This document shows positions 16,645 to 24,295 of a stretch of DNA of 64,000 nucleotides, piece by piece (within the stretch, counting starts at the first letter, position 1; each line of letters begins with the position of its first letter). The notes beneath the pieces were generated by a model, which was not told the DNA's origin, did no database searches, and worked only from the letters and a program-made list of their open reading frames with translations. The stretch lies in NCBI RefSeq assembly GCF_902712855.1, contig NZ_LR743507.1, forward strand, positions 2,528,001-2,592,000. Reading direction: 5' to 3'. The stretch is from Variovorax paradoxus (GTDB taxonomy: Bacteria; Pseudomonadota; Gammaproteobacteria; Burkholderiales; Burkholderiaceae_C). Position numbers and translations under genes: made by a program.

Positions 16645-17487
16645 TCAGACCGCCACCGGTGCCTTGATCGGGTCGCCGTGCCGGTAGTCGAGCACCTCGA
16701 AGTCCTCGTACCGGTAGTCGAAGATCGATTCGGGTTTGCGCTTGATGTTCAGCGTGGGGTAGGGGTACGGCGTGCGGCTGAGCTGCAGCGCCACCTGCTC
16801 GGCATGGTTGCTGTAGATGTGGCAGTCGCCGCCGGTCCAGATGAAGTCGCCCACGTCGAGGTCGCACTGCTGCGCCACCATGTGCGTGAGCAGCGCGTAG
16901 CTCGCGATGTTGAACGGCACGCCCAGGAAGATGTCGGCGCTGCGCTGGTAGAGCTGGCAGCTCAGCTTGCCGCGTTCGCCTTCGGCCTGCGGCGGCGCCA
17001 CGTAGAACTGGAAGAACGCATGGCAGGGCATTAGCGCCATCTTCGACAGCTCGGCCACGTTCCATGCGCTCACGATGATGCGGCGCGAATCGGGGTTGCT
17101 CTTCAGGGTCTTGATGACGTCGGCGATCTGGTCGATGTGCCCGCCCTCGGGCGTGGGCCAGCTGCGCCACTGCACGCCGTACACCGGGCCCAGGTCGCCG
17201 TCCTCGCGCGCCCACTCGTCCCAGATGGTGACGCCGCGTTCCTTGAGCCAGTTGTTGTTGCTCGAGCCGGTCAGAAACCACAGCAGCTCCTGGATGATGG
17301 ACTTCAGGTGCACCTTCTTCGTGGTGACCAGCGGGAAGCCCTCGTTCAGGTCGAAGCGCATCTGGTGGCCGAACACGCTCTTCGTGCCGGTGCCCGTGCG
17401 GTCGCTCTTGAACACGCCGTGCGTGTCGACGTGGCGCATGAAGTCTTCGTACTGGGAGCGGATGGGGCGGGTGGGCGTGGAGGTCAT
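16645..17487 (-). CDS. thyA: Thymidylate synthase
   Basis: 280 residues. It carries out reductive methylation of dUMP to dTMP with methylene-tetrahydrofolate. Visible are DRTGTGTKSVFG, the catalytic Cys region LMPCHAFFQFYV, QLYQRSADIFLGVPFNIASYALL and HIYSNHAEQVALQLSR. It is the first gene of the thyA-folA pair. The upstream FAD-oxidase gene lies 48 bases away, so partial read-through is possible. Confidence 0.97.
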   Translation of the reverse strand: MTSTPTRPIRSQYEDFMRHVDTHGVFKSDRTGTGTKSVFGHQMRFDLNEGFPLVTTKKVHLKSIIQELLWFLTGSSNNNWLKERGVTIWDEWAREDGDLGPVYGVQWRSWPTPEGGHIDQIADVIKTLKSNPDSRRIIVSAWNVAELSKMALMPCHAFFQFYVAPPQAEGERGKLSCQLYQRSADIFLGVPFNIASYALLTHMVAQQCDLDVGDFIWTGGDCHIYSNHAEQVALQLSRTPYPYPTLNIKRKPESIFDYRYEDFEVLDYRHGDPIKAPVAV

Positions 17488-17535
17488 GGCGGAAGGGGAC
17501 TGGACGGAGGACGGTGAAGGGATGAGCGCGAAAAC

Positions 17536-18963
17536 CTAGACGCGGATCACGCGGCCCGGATTCAGGATGTTCTTCGGGTCGAGCCCGCGCTTGATGGCGC
17601 GCATCATTTCCAGTGCCACCGGAGACTTGTGCTTCTCGAGCTTGTCGACCTTCAGCGAACCCACGCCGTGCTCGGCCGAGAACGAGCCGCCGAACTTCTC
17701 GACCGCGTCGTACACCAGCGTGTTGATGCGCTCTTCCTCGTTCTTCAGGAAGGCCTTGGTGTCGATGTTCTCGGGCGCCTGCACGTTGTAGTGCAGGTTG
17801 CCGTCGCCCAGGTGGCCGAAGTTCACGAGCCGCACGCCTTCGATCTCGCGCTTCAGCATCGCATCGGTCTCTTCGACGAAGGCCGGGATGCGCGACACCG
17901 GGATCGAGATGTCGTGCTTGATGTTCAGCCCTTCCTCGGCCTGCGCGAGCGGGATGTTCTCGCGGATGTGCCACAGCTGATGCGCCTGCGTGAGGTTCTC
18001 CGCCACCACCGCGTCGGTCACGCAGCCGTCCTCGAACGCGGTCTCGAGCAGCGCCTCGAAGCGCGCGCGGGCGTGGTCCTCGGATTCGCTGTCGGAGTTC
18101 TCCAGCAGCACGCAGTAAGGCACCGCCTCGTCCTGAATGAAGGGCACGCGCAGTTGCGGCATGTGCTTGTCGACCAGGCTCAGTGCGAACTTGCCCATCA
18201 CCTCGAAGCCGGTAAGGCCCGAGCCGAGGTGCTTGTGCGCGAGGCCCAGCAGCGTGACCGCGTGGTCGAGCGAAGGCACGGCGGCCCAGGCGGTGAGCTG
18301 CGCCGCGGGCAGCGGGTAGAGCTTCATGGTCGCGGCGGTGATGATGCCCAGCGTGCCTTCGCTGCCCACGATCAGGTCGCGCAGGTCGTAGCCGGTGTTG
18401 TCCTTGCGCAGGCCGCTGGTGCCTTCCCAGATCTCGCCCTGCGGCGTGACCACTTCGAGGCCCAGGCACAGCTCGCGCGTGTTGCCGTAGCGCACCACCT
18501 GCGTGCCGCCCGCGTTGGTGGCAAGGTTGCCGCCGATGGTGCAGCTGCCTTCGGCGGCCAGGCTCAGCGGGAACAGGTAGCCGGCCTTTTCTGCGGCCTC
18601 CTGCAGCGTCTGCAGGATGCAGCCGGCCTCGACCGTCATCGTGAGGTTGGCGCCGTCGATGGTGCGGATCGCGTTCAGCCGCTGCAGGCTCAGGACCACC
18701 TGCGTGCCGCTGTCGTCCGGAATCGAGCCGACGGCCAGGCCGGTGTTGCCGCCTTGCGGAATCACCGGCGCGCCGGCTGCCGCGCAGGCCTTGACCACGT
18801 CGGCCACCTGCTGCGTGGTGCCGGGGCGCACCACGGCCAGCGACTTGCCGCGCGCACGCTTGCGCCAGTCCTGCTCGTAGGCCGTGAGGTCGCCCTCGTT
18901 CAATACATGCTGGGCGCCGACGATGGCGCGCAGCTGGTCGATCAGTTCGGAAGGTTGGGTCAT
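17536..18963 (-). CDS. FAD-binding oxidase of the D-lactate/glycolate dehydrogenase family
   Basis: 475 residues. The N-terminal PCMH-type FAD domain has GGNTGL, AEGSCTIGGNLATNAGG and VGSEGTLGIITAATMKL. The C-terminal FAD_oxidase_C domain has HLGDGNLHYNVQAP, FSAEHGVGSLK and LDPKNILNPGRV. The family includes glycolate oxidase GlcD, D-2-hydroxyglutarate and D-lactate (cytochrome) dehydrogenases; the substrate cannot be chosen from sequence. The ATG at 18963 overlaps the DUF2069 gene stop (ATGA). Confidence 0.88.
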   Translation of the reverse strand: MTQPSELIDQLRAIVGAQHVLNEGDLTAYEQDWRKRARGKSLAVVRPGTTQQVADVVKACAAAGAPVIPQGGNTGLAVGSIPDDSGTQVVLSLQRLNAIRTIDGANLTMTVEAGCILQTLQEAAEKAGYLFPLSLAAEGSCTIGGNLATNAGGTQVVRYGNTRELCLGLEVVTPQGEIWEGTSGLRKDNTGYDLRDLIVGSEGTLGIITAATMKLYPLPAAQLTAWAAVPSLDHAVTLLGLAHKHLGSGLTGFEVMGKFALSLVDKHMPQLRVPFIQDEAVPYCVLLENSDSESEDHARARFEALLETAFEDGCVTDAVVAENLTQAHQLWHIRENIPLAQAEEGLNIKHDISIPVSRIPAFVEETDAMLKREIEGVRLVNFGHLGDGNLHYNVQAPENIDTKAFLKNEEERINTLVYDAVEKFGGSFSAEHGVGSLKVDKLEKHKSPVALEMMRAIKRGLDPKNILNPGRVIRV

Positions 18964-19379
18964 TGGGTGGAAGCCTCCAGTTGTCGGGCGGCGGCAGCGG
19001 CCGCCCTGGCGTGGCGCAGCCGAAGCCGCACATGCCAGGCGCAGGCCGCGAAGAGCACGAGGCACAGCAGCACCTCGGCCAGCGCGAGCGCTTGGCTCAT
19101 GCGGTCGATGTCGCTCCAGGCGCGGACCACGCCCTCGGTGAAATAGAGCCAGACCATCAGGCTGACCCAGCGGTAGGTGTACATGCGGTTCTTCCACAGG
19201 CCCGCGAGCGGAATCACCAGCGGCAGCACCTTCAGCGCCAGCAGCGAGCCGCCGGGGCGCAGCGGCGCAAGCCACAGTTCCCAGGCCAGGCCGAGCACGA
19301 CGAGGCCGAGCACGCTGCCCACGGCGGCCCAGCGGGTCGCGCGAACGGAAGAGGGCGGCAGCGGCTGATTGGCATTCAT
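18960..19379 (-). CDS. DUF2069 membrane protein
   Basis: 139 residues with four hydrophobic segments (AAVGSVLGLVVLGLAWELW, LLALKVLPLVIPLAGL, RWVSLMVWLYFTEGVV, ALALAEVLLCLVLFAACAW) and the family motif GLWKNRMYTYRW. It is an inner-membrane protein of unknown role, common in beta- and gamma-proteobacteria. The start MNANQ at 19379 is preferred. The frame is open further upstream, but that extension would be translated from the repeat element at 19384-19481 and is not protein-like. It is coupled to the FAD oxidase gene by ATGA. Confidence 0.82.
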   Translation of the reverse strand: MNANQPLPPSSVRATRWAAVGSVLGLVVLGLAWELWLAPLRPGGSLLALKVLPLVIPLAGLWKNRMYTYRWVSLMVWLYFTEGVVRAWSDIDRMSQALALAEVLLCLVLFAACAWHVRLRLRHARAAAAAARQLEASTQ

Positions 19380-19383
19380 GAGC

Positions 19384-19481
19384 GGGATACCGCGGAACCG
19401 GCTTCGCCGGGCCGCCGGTATCGCCCCGTCGAAAGGGGGATCGTGCAGCGACGCGAAGTGCGCGGAGGCTGGGGGAAAGTT
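19384..19481 (+). repeat. Diverged copy of the hairpin repeat, in a divergent promoter region
   Basis: This copy shares the order seen in the arrays: nested hairpin, a CCCC..GGGGG segment, then GCGACGCGAAGTGCGCG and CTGGGGG. Its outer stem reads GATACC/GGTATC instead of ACACC/GGTGT. Both arms have changed together, so pairing is kept. It is the only copy found between two divergent gene starts (19379 and 19502) and not behind a stop codon, and the second hairpin is imperfect (CCCC with GGGGG). Confidence 0.75.
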
Positions 19482-19501
19482 CAACTCCTATGATACCGGC
19501 C

Positions 19502-20701
19502 ATGAATCGAAGGCAGCTTTGGAGGGATCTTTCGCGCTTTCCGTGGCGCAACACCGCGGCGGTGCTGGGCGAGCGCTTTCGCGAGGACAAGCTCGGCCTC
19601 ACGGCCAGCAGCCTGACGTTCACGACGACCATCGCGATGGTGCCGTTCTTCACGGTGGCGCTGGCGCTGTTCACGGTGTTCCCGATGTTCGCCAAGATGC
19701 AGGGCCGCCTGCAGCGCTGGCTCATCGAGAGCCTGATTCCCGAGAACATTTCGCGCCAGGTGCTCGGCTACCTCAACCAGTTCGCGAGCAAGGCCAGCGG
19801 CCTGGGCATCGCAGGCCTGATCGTGCTGGTGATCACGGCCATCGCGCTGATCCTCACGATCGACAAGACGCTCAACAACATCTGGCGCGTGCGCTCGCCG
19901 CGGCCCTTCGCGCAGCGGGTGCTCATCTACTGGGCCGCCATCACTCTGGGGCCGGTGATCCTGGCGGTGAGCCTGTCGACCACCTCGTACGTGGTCTCGG
20001 CCACCAGCGACGTGGTGGGGCGCGGCATGGTGAAGCTGTTCTTCGACACCTTCGAGTTCGCGCTGCTGGCGGTGGGGATGGCCTCGCTGTACCACTACGT
20101 GCCCAACACCAACGTGCGCTGGTCGCATGCTTGGGCGGGCGGCATCTTCGTGGCGGCCGCCATCGAGATCGCCAAGCGGGTGCTGGGCTACTACCTGAGC
20201 CTCGTGCCGACCTATTCGGTGCTGTACGGCGCATTCGCCACCTTCCCGATCCTGCTGGTCTGGATCTACGTGGCCTGGGTGATCGTGCTGCTCGGCGCGG
20301 TGATCGCGGCGTACCTGCCGAGCCTGCTGACGGGCGTGGCCCGGCGCGGCGGCACCGCCGGCTGGCCGCTCCAGCTCGCCATGGAGGCCTTGCAGCATCT
20401 GGCGCGCGCGCAGGCCACGCCGCACAAGGGCATGGGCGCGACCGAACTGGTGACGCGCATGCGGGTCGATGCGCTGCAGCTCGCGCCGGTGCTCGAAACC
20501 CTCGTCGCGCTCGACTGGATCGCGCCGCTGGCCGAGGAGCCGGCCAATGAGGACCCGCGATACGTGCTGCTGGCGGACCCGTCGACGCCCATCGAGCCGC
20601 TGCTCAAGGAACTGATGATGCCCCGCGCGGAACCGCTCGAGGACCTGTGGCAGAAAGGCCCGTTGCGCTCGCTGCGCCTGGGCGATGTGCTGCTGATCTA
20701 G
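19502..20701 (+). CDS. YihY/BrkB-family membrane protein
   Basis: 399 residues. The N-terminal 280 or so residues contain about six membrane segments with the YihY/BrkB pattern (LTASSLTFTTTIAMVPFFTVAL, LIVLVITAIALILTIDKTLNNIW, ILLVWIYVAWVIVLLGAVIAAYLPS). A soluble winged-helix-like C-terminus follows. The older label ribonuclease BN for this family is wrong; the function is not established. An ATG four codons earlier (19490) is possible. The TAG stop at 20699-20701 is followed at once by a repeat element. Confidence 0.85.
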   Translation: MNRRQLWRDLSRFPWRNTAAVLGERFREDKLGLTASSLTFTTTIAMVPFFTVALALFTVFPMFAKMQGRLQRWLIESLIPENISRQVLGYLNQFASKASGLGIAGLIVLVITAIALILTIDKTLNNIWRVRSPRPFAQRVLIYWAAITLGPVILAVSLSTTSYVVSATSDVVGRGMVKLFFDTFEFALLAVGMASLYHYVPNTNVRWSHAWAGGIFVAAAIEIAKRVLGYYLSLVPTYSVLYGAFATFPILLVWIYVAWVIVLLGAVIAAYLPSLLTGVARRGGTAGWPLQLAMEALQHLARAQATPHKGMGATELVTRMRVDALQLAPVLETLVALDWIAPLAEEPANEDPRYVLLADPSTPIEPLLKELMMPRAEPLEDLWQKGPLRSLRLGDVLLI

Positions 20702-20794
20702 GCTCTCCCCCAGGCTGCGCGCACTTCATGCCGCTGCGCCAACCCCCTTCCGGGGGCGACACCTGCGGCCCGGCGGAGCCGGTTCCGCGGTGTC
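20702..20794 (-). repeat. Hairpin repeat element directly after the BrkB-type gene
   Basis: Read on the minus strand this matches the array units: ACACC/GGTGT outer stem, GCGG/CCGC middle stem, CCGGC/GCCGG inner stem, then a CCCCC/GGGGG hairpin and a CTGGGGG end. The loop of the second hairpin is GGAA here instead of GGTA, while its stem is unchanged. The orientation relative to the gene (starting at the stop codon) is the same as at the other sites. Confidence 0.85.
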
Positions 20795-20883
20795 TCGCGA
20801 ACCGGAGCCCGCGATCCCGCGCGCATGAAGCGCTCTGGCGCGGTGCTCAGAGCTTGAATGGTCCGATGTGCAAGCTCCCTTCG

Positions 20884-20930
20884 AGGGTGACCCCCGGGCG
20901 ACACGAAGTGCGCGCAGGTTCGGGGGCGGG
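20884..20930 (+). repeat. Half copy of the hairpin repeat behind the Mpo1-like gene
   Basis: Only the part normally next to the stop codon is present: CCCCCGGGCGACACGAAGTG, CGCGCAG and a final CGGGGGCGGG, ending exactly at the stop codon of the minus-strand gene at 20931. The nested-hairpin half is missing. Together with the full copy at 20702 it faces inward between two convergent genes. The 89 bases between the two copies show nothing recognisable. Confidence 0.7.
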
Positions 20931-21269
20931 CTAGATCTTCACGCGCCCGAGCCAGATGTCGCGGTACATCGCCCAGTCGCCCATGAAGGAGTAGAGCGGC
21001 CGCTTGAAGGAGGCCGGCCTGTTCTTCTCGAAGCCGAAGTGGCCGACCCAGGCGAAGCCGTAGCCCGCCACCAGTCCGGCCAGCAGCCACCAGGGGTTGA
21101 ACGTGACGACCAGCGCCACCAGGCACAGGAGCGAGATCGTCGAGCCCGCGAAATGCAGGCGCCGGCAGGCGAGGTTGGCGTGCTCGGTCAGGTAGAACGG
21201 ATAGAACTCGGCAAAGCTCTCGAAACGGCGCGGATCGACGGCAGATCCGGGGGCGGTCGTGGTGTTCAT
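20931..21269 (-). CDS. Mpo1-like / DUF962 membrane protein
   Basis: 112 residues. Family motifs are FAEFYPFYLTEHANLACRRLHF, a membrane pair (STISLLCLVALVV, PWWLLAGLVAGYGFAWVGHF) and FEKNRPASFKRPLYSFMGDW. Yeast Mpo1 is an Fe-dependent 2-hydroxy fatty acid dioxygenase of alpha-oxidation; the His residues in the H-x(n)-H pattern are present, but the bacterial reaction is not proven. The start at 21269 has AAGGAGA eight bases upstream. A truncated repeat element abuts its stop. Confidence 0.85.
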   Translation of the reverse strand: MNTTTAPGSAVDPRRFESFAEFYPFYLTEHANLACRRLHFAGSTISLLCLVALVVTFNPWWLLAGLVAGYGFAWVGHFGFEKNRPASFKRPLYSFMGDWAMYRDIWLGRVKI

Positions 21270-21375
21270 CGGACGGATCTCCTTGCTGTGTGCTGCGGGA
21301 GGGCTTTGTCCATAATAGCCACGGCCTTGCGATGGCACCATCCGGTCATTCCTTCCCACCTTAGACGCATCGACC

Positions 21376-21768
21376 TTGAGCGCACTACCCGACGCCTCCA
21401 GCACCCCCGAATCGGCCGGACCGGCCGGCGATGCGCCGTGGGTCGTGTGCCTGTGCGCCGAGTGGTGCGGCACCTGCCGCGACTACCGGCCCCTGCTCGA
21501 GCAGGTGGCGCGCGCGCACCCGCAGATGCGCTTTGCCTGGGTCGACATCGAGGACCACGCCGACATCGCCGACGCCTTCGACGTCGAGACCTTCCCCACG
21601 CTGCTCGTGGCAGGCGCCGACGGCACGCGCTTTCTGGGCCCGCTGCTGCCGCACGCCGAAACGCTCTCGCGCATGCTTTCCGCGCTGCAGCCGCCCAAGC
21701 CGTCGAGCCTCGACGTCGACCTGCTGCTGGCGGTGTTGAACAGAAAGCCGGCCGCCTTCACGGTCTGA
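21376..21768 (+). CDS. Thioredoxin-fold protein
   Basis: 130 residues. A thioredoxin fold with the active site AEWCGTCRDY (WCGTC, about residues 33-40) and the cis-Pro region ETFPTLLV. No signal peptide is present, so it is cytoplasmic. A TTG at 21376 is the best available start; no ATG is in frame before the fold. It is transcribed with the NAD-binding protein gene 25 bases downstream. It is probably a thiol-disulfide reductase; the partner is unknown. Confidence 0.8.
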   Translation: MSALPDASSTPESAGPAGDAPWVVCLCAEWCGTCRDYRPLLEQVARAHPQMRFAWVDIEDHADIADAFDVETFPTLLVAGADGTRFLGPLLPHAETLSRMLSALQPPKPSSLDVDLLLAVLNRKPAAFTV

Positions 21769-21793
21769 CCCCCAACCTTTCCCGCGGACTCCC

Positions 21794-22456
21794 ATGAAGA
21801 TCCTGATTTTTGGCGCCACCGGCATGGTGGGGCAGGGCGTGCTGCGCGAGTGCCTGCTGGCGCCCGACGTGGAAAGTGTGGTCGCCGTCGGCCGCAACCC
21901 GACGGGACAGCAGCACGCGAAACTGCACGACCTGGTCCACAAGGACATGTACGACTACGGCGCCATCGAGGCGCAGTTGCAGGGCTTCGACGCCTGCTTC
22001 TTCTGCCTGGGCGTGTCGTCGGTCGGCATGAAGGAGCCCGAGTACAGGCGCATCACCTACGACCTGACGCTGGCCGCGGCCACGGTGCTGGCGCGGCTCA
22101 ACCCCGGCATGACCTTCACCTACGTGACCGGTGCCGGCACCGACAGCAGCGAACGCGGCACCAGCATGTGGGCGCGCGTGAAGGGCGCCACCGAGAACGC
22201 GTTGCTGCGCCTGCCCTTCAAGGCGGCATTCATGTTCCGCCCCGGCATGATCCAGCCCCTGCATGGCATCCGCTCGAAGACGCCGCTGTACGACGCGGCC
22301 ATCGTCGTGCTCAAGCCCGTGCTGGGACTGGCGTTCAGGCTGTGGCCGAACCGGGTGACGACAACCGAGAAGCTCGGGCGCGCCATGCTCGCCGTCGCGC
22401 GCAAGGGCGCGCCGAAGGCGGTGCTCGACCCGGCGGACATCAACGCGCTGGGCTGA
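21794..22456 (+). CDS. NAD(P)-binding epimerase/NmrA-like protein
   Basis: 220 residues with the Rossmann start MKILIFGATGMVGQGVLREC, FFCLGVSSVG, and TYVTGAGTDSSERGTSMWARVKGATE, in which the Y-x3-K pair of classical SDRs is not clearly kept. This is the short atypical-SDR type found in many proteobacteria, often annotated NAD-dependent epimerase/dehydratase. The substrate is unknown. It is likely co-transcribed with the thioredoxin-like gene before it and the Bug receptor after it (TGA then TTG after one base). Confidence 0.75.
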   Translation: MKILIFGATGMVGQGVLRECLLAPDVESVVAVGRNPTGQQHAKLHDLVHKDMYDYGAIEAQLQGFDACFFCLGVSSVGMKEPEYRRITYDLTLAAATVLARLNPGMTFTYVTGAGTDSSERGTSMWARVKGATENALLRLPFKAAFMFRPGMIQPLHGIRSKTPLYDAAIVVLKPVLGLAFRLWPNRVTTTEKLGRAMLAVARKGAPKAVLDPADINALG

Positions 22457-22457
22457 G

Positions 22458-23462
22458 TTGCGTCCTCGGGCCAAGCTCCTGCGCGCGCTGGGCAGCCTGC
22501 TGCTGTCGGGCACCTGCGTGGTGCCGGGCGCACATGCCCAGCCCCATGCGCCGCCGAAAGACACCTGGCCGCAGCGCCCCATCCGCATCGTCGTGCCGTT
22601 CTCGGCCGGCGGCGGCAGCGACATGGTGGCCCGCGCGTTCGCACAGAGCCTCGCGGCGCAGCTCGGGCAGCCGATCGTGGTGGAGAACAAGCCCGGCGCG
22701 GCCACTGTCATCGGCACCGAATCGGTCGTGCGGGCCGCGCCCGACGGCTACACGCTGCTGCTGTCGAGTTCGACCAGCTTCAGCATCAACCCCGCGCTGC
22801 GCAAGCGCCTGCCGTACGACCCGTTGCGCGACCTGGCGCCCATCGCCATCGTCGCGCGCACTTCGCTCGCGCTGGTGGTGGGGCGGGAGGCGCCGTGGCA
22901 TTCGCTGCACGAGGTGATCGCCGCGGCCAGGGCCGAACCCGGGCGCATCCGCTACGGCACATTCGGCGCGGGCTCGGGGCCGCACCTGGCGGGCGAGATG
23001 ATTTCGAGGGCGGCGGGCATCCGGCTGCAGGCCATTCCGTACCGCACCACCGGCCAGCTCATGGTGGCGCTGAACAACAACGAGGTCGACCTGGGCATCG
23101 AGGTGGCCGGCGCAGTGGCATCGCAGGTGCAGGCGGGCACGATGCGCGCGATCGCCGTGCTGGGCCGCGAGCGCTCCCGCACCTTCCCCGAGGTGCGCAC
23201 GCTCGCCGAGCAGGGGCTGCGCCAGGCCACCTTCGAGGCCTGGTTCGGTCTGGCTGCGCCAGTGCGCACGCCGGCGGCGGTGATCGGTAGGCTCTCGCGC
23301 GCCGTCACCGTGGCCGCAGGCGATGTAGAAGTTCAGGCGACGTTGCGCGCGCAGGGCATGGAGCCGATATCGCTCGGCGCGGCGGCCTTCCGCACCGAGG
23401 CGGAAGACGAGATTGCGCGCTACCGCGTCGAGGCGGAGCGCGCGGGCCTTTCGCTGGACTGA
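22458..23462 (+). CDS. Bug/TctC-family periplasmic receptor (1)
   Basis: 334 residues. A signal peptide (MRPRAKLLRALGSLLLSG, cut near AHA) is followed by the Bug fold: WPQRPIRIVVPFSAGGGSDMVAR, VVENKPGAATVIGTESV, APDGYTLLLSS and a GxxSGPHLAGE loop. Bug proteins bind carboxylates or related small molecules, sometimes as part of TctABC, but no TctA/TctB genes are near. The start is TTG at 22458, one base after the previous stop. The next possible ATG would remove the signal peptide. Confidence 0.87.
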   Translation: MRPRAKLLRALGSLLLSGTCVVPGAHAQPHAPPKDTWPQRPIRIVVPFSAGGGSDMVARAFAQSLAAQLGQPIVVENKPGAATVIGTESVVRAAPDGYTLLLSSSTSFSINPALRKRLPYDPLRDLAPIAIVARTSLALVVGREAPWHSLHEVIAAARAEPGRIRYGTFGAGSGPHLAGEMISRAAGIRLQAIPYRTTGQLMVALNNNEVDLGIEVAGAVASQVQAGTMRAIAVLGRERSRTFPEVRTLAEQGLRQATFEAWFGLAAPVRTPAAVIGRLSRAVTVAAGDVEVQATLRAQGMEPISLGAAAFRTEAEDEIARYRVEAERAGLSLD

Positions 23463-23490
23463 GGCGCCGGGGCTTCCGGCACCTCGAGGC

Positions 23491-24294
23491 TCAGGACAGG
23501 AAGTCGCGCAGCACGAACAGCACCTCGTCGGGCGCCTCGCTCATCAGCGAGTGGCCGGCGTGCACCGTGACCACCTTGCCGTTGCGCGCCTTGCCCACCA
23601 GGGCCTTGGTGGCGCGCGGCGGCGTCATCTGGTCGGCGTCGCCCAGCAGGAACAGCACCGGGCATTGCACCTTCTCGATGGCCGATTCGCCGTTGGCGTA
23701 GTCGTTGCACGCCTTGAAGCCGATGTGGAACACGTTGGCCTCTCGGTTGCTGGCCAGCACGCGGCGCATCAGCGCGCGGGAGCTGCCGTAGAGCCAGGTG
23801 CCCGGTCCGAGCGAGGAGGGCGGCGGCGCCAACAGCGAATGCGAGAAGGTGTTGACCATGGCGATGGCCCGCTGCGGGTCGCTCACCGAGCTTTCGAGCA
23901 GCGCGGGCGACACCACCATCGGATACGCGGTGCCGACCATCGCGAGCTGCGTGATGCGTTCCGGCGCGCGCGCGGCGGCCTCGAGCGCAATGAGCGAGCC
24001 GAAGCTGTGGCCGACCAGCGCCGCTTTCTGCACGCCCGCCGCGTCGAGCAGCGCGATCACGAACTGCGCTGCCTCTTCCACGCTGGCCGGCGGTGCGCCC
24101 GCGCTCTTGCAGTGGCCGGGCAGGTCGACCGCGAGCACGTTCCAGCCGTGGTTGGCGAACCAGCGGCTCTGCAGGATCCAGACGCTGTGGTCGTTCAGCA
24201 CGCCGTGGATGAACACAACTGTGGGCTTGGCCGCATCGAAGGGCTTGCCGCCGGTGTAGCAGTAGGTGGCGTGGCCGTTGACGGTGTAGTCCAT
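23491..24294 (-). CDS. Alpha/beta hydrolase downstream of metY
   Basis: 267 residues. An alpha/beta hydrolase with the oxyanion HG (VVFIHGVLNDHSVW), the nucleophile elbow LVGHSFGSL, a late Asp (LLGDADQMTPP) and a final His (HAGHSLM). The ATG at 24294 has AGGTG six bases upstream; a GTG at 24303 is the alternative and would overlap metY. It lies one base behind metY on the same strand, so it probably serves sulfur amino acid or acyl-ester metabolism. The substrate is unknown. Confidence 0.85.
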   Translation of the reverse strand: MDYTVNGHATYCYTGGKPFDAAKPTVVFIHGVLNDHSVWILQSRWFANHGWNVLAVDLPGHCKSAGAPPASVEEAAQFVIALLDAAGVQKAALVGHSFGSLIALEAAARAPERITQLAMVGTAYPMVVSPALLESSVSDPQRAIAMVNTFSHSLLAPPPSSLGPGTWLYGSSRALMRRVLASNREANVFHIGFKACNDYANGESAIEKVQCPVLFLLGDADQMTPPRATKALVGKARNGKVVTVHAGHSLMSEAPDEVLFVLRDFLS

Positions 24295-24295
24295 G

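Noticed and set aside
17536..19749. Longer N-terminus for the FAD oxidase reading through the DUF2069 gene
   Set aside because: The extension overlaps a well-formed DUF2069 gene in another frame, and the ATGA overlap at 18960-18963 gives a natural start.
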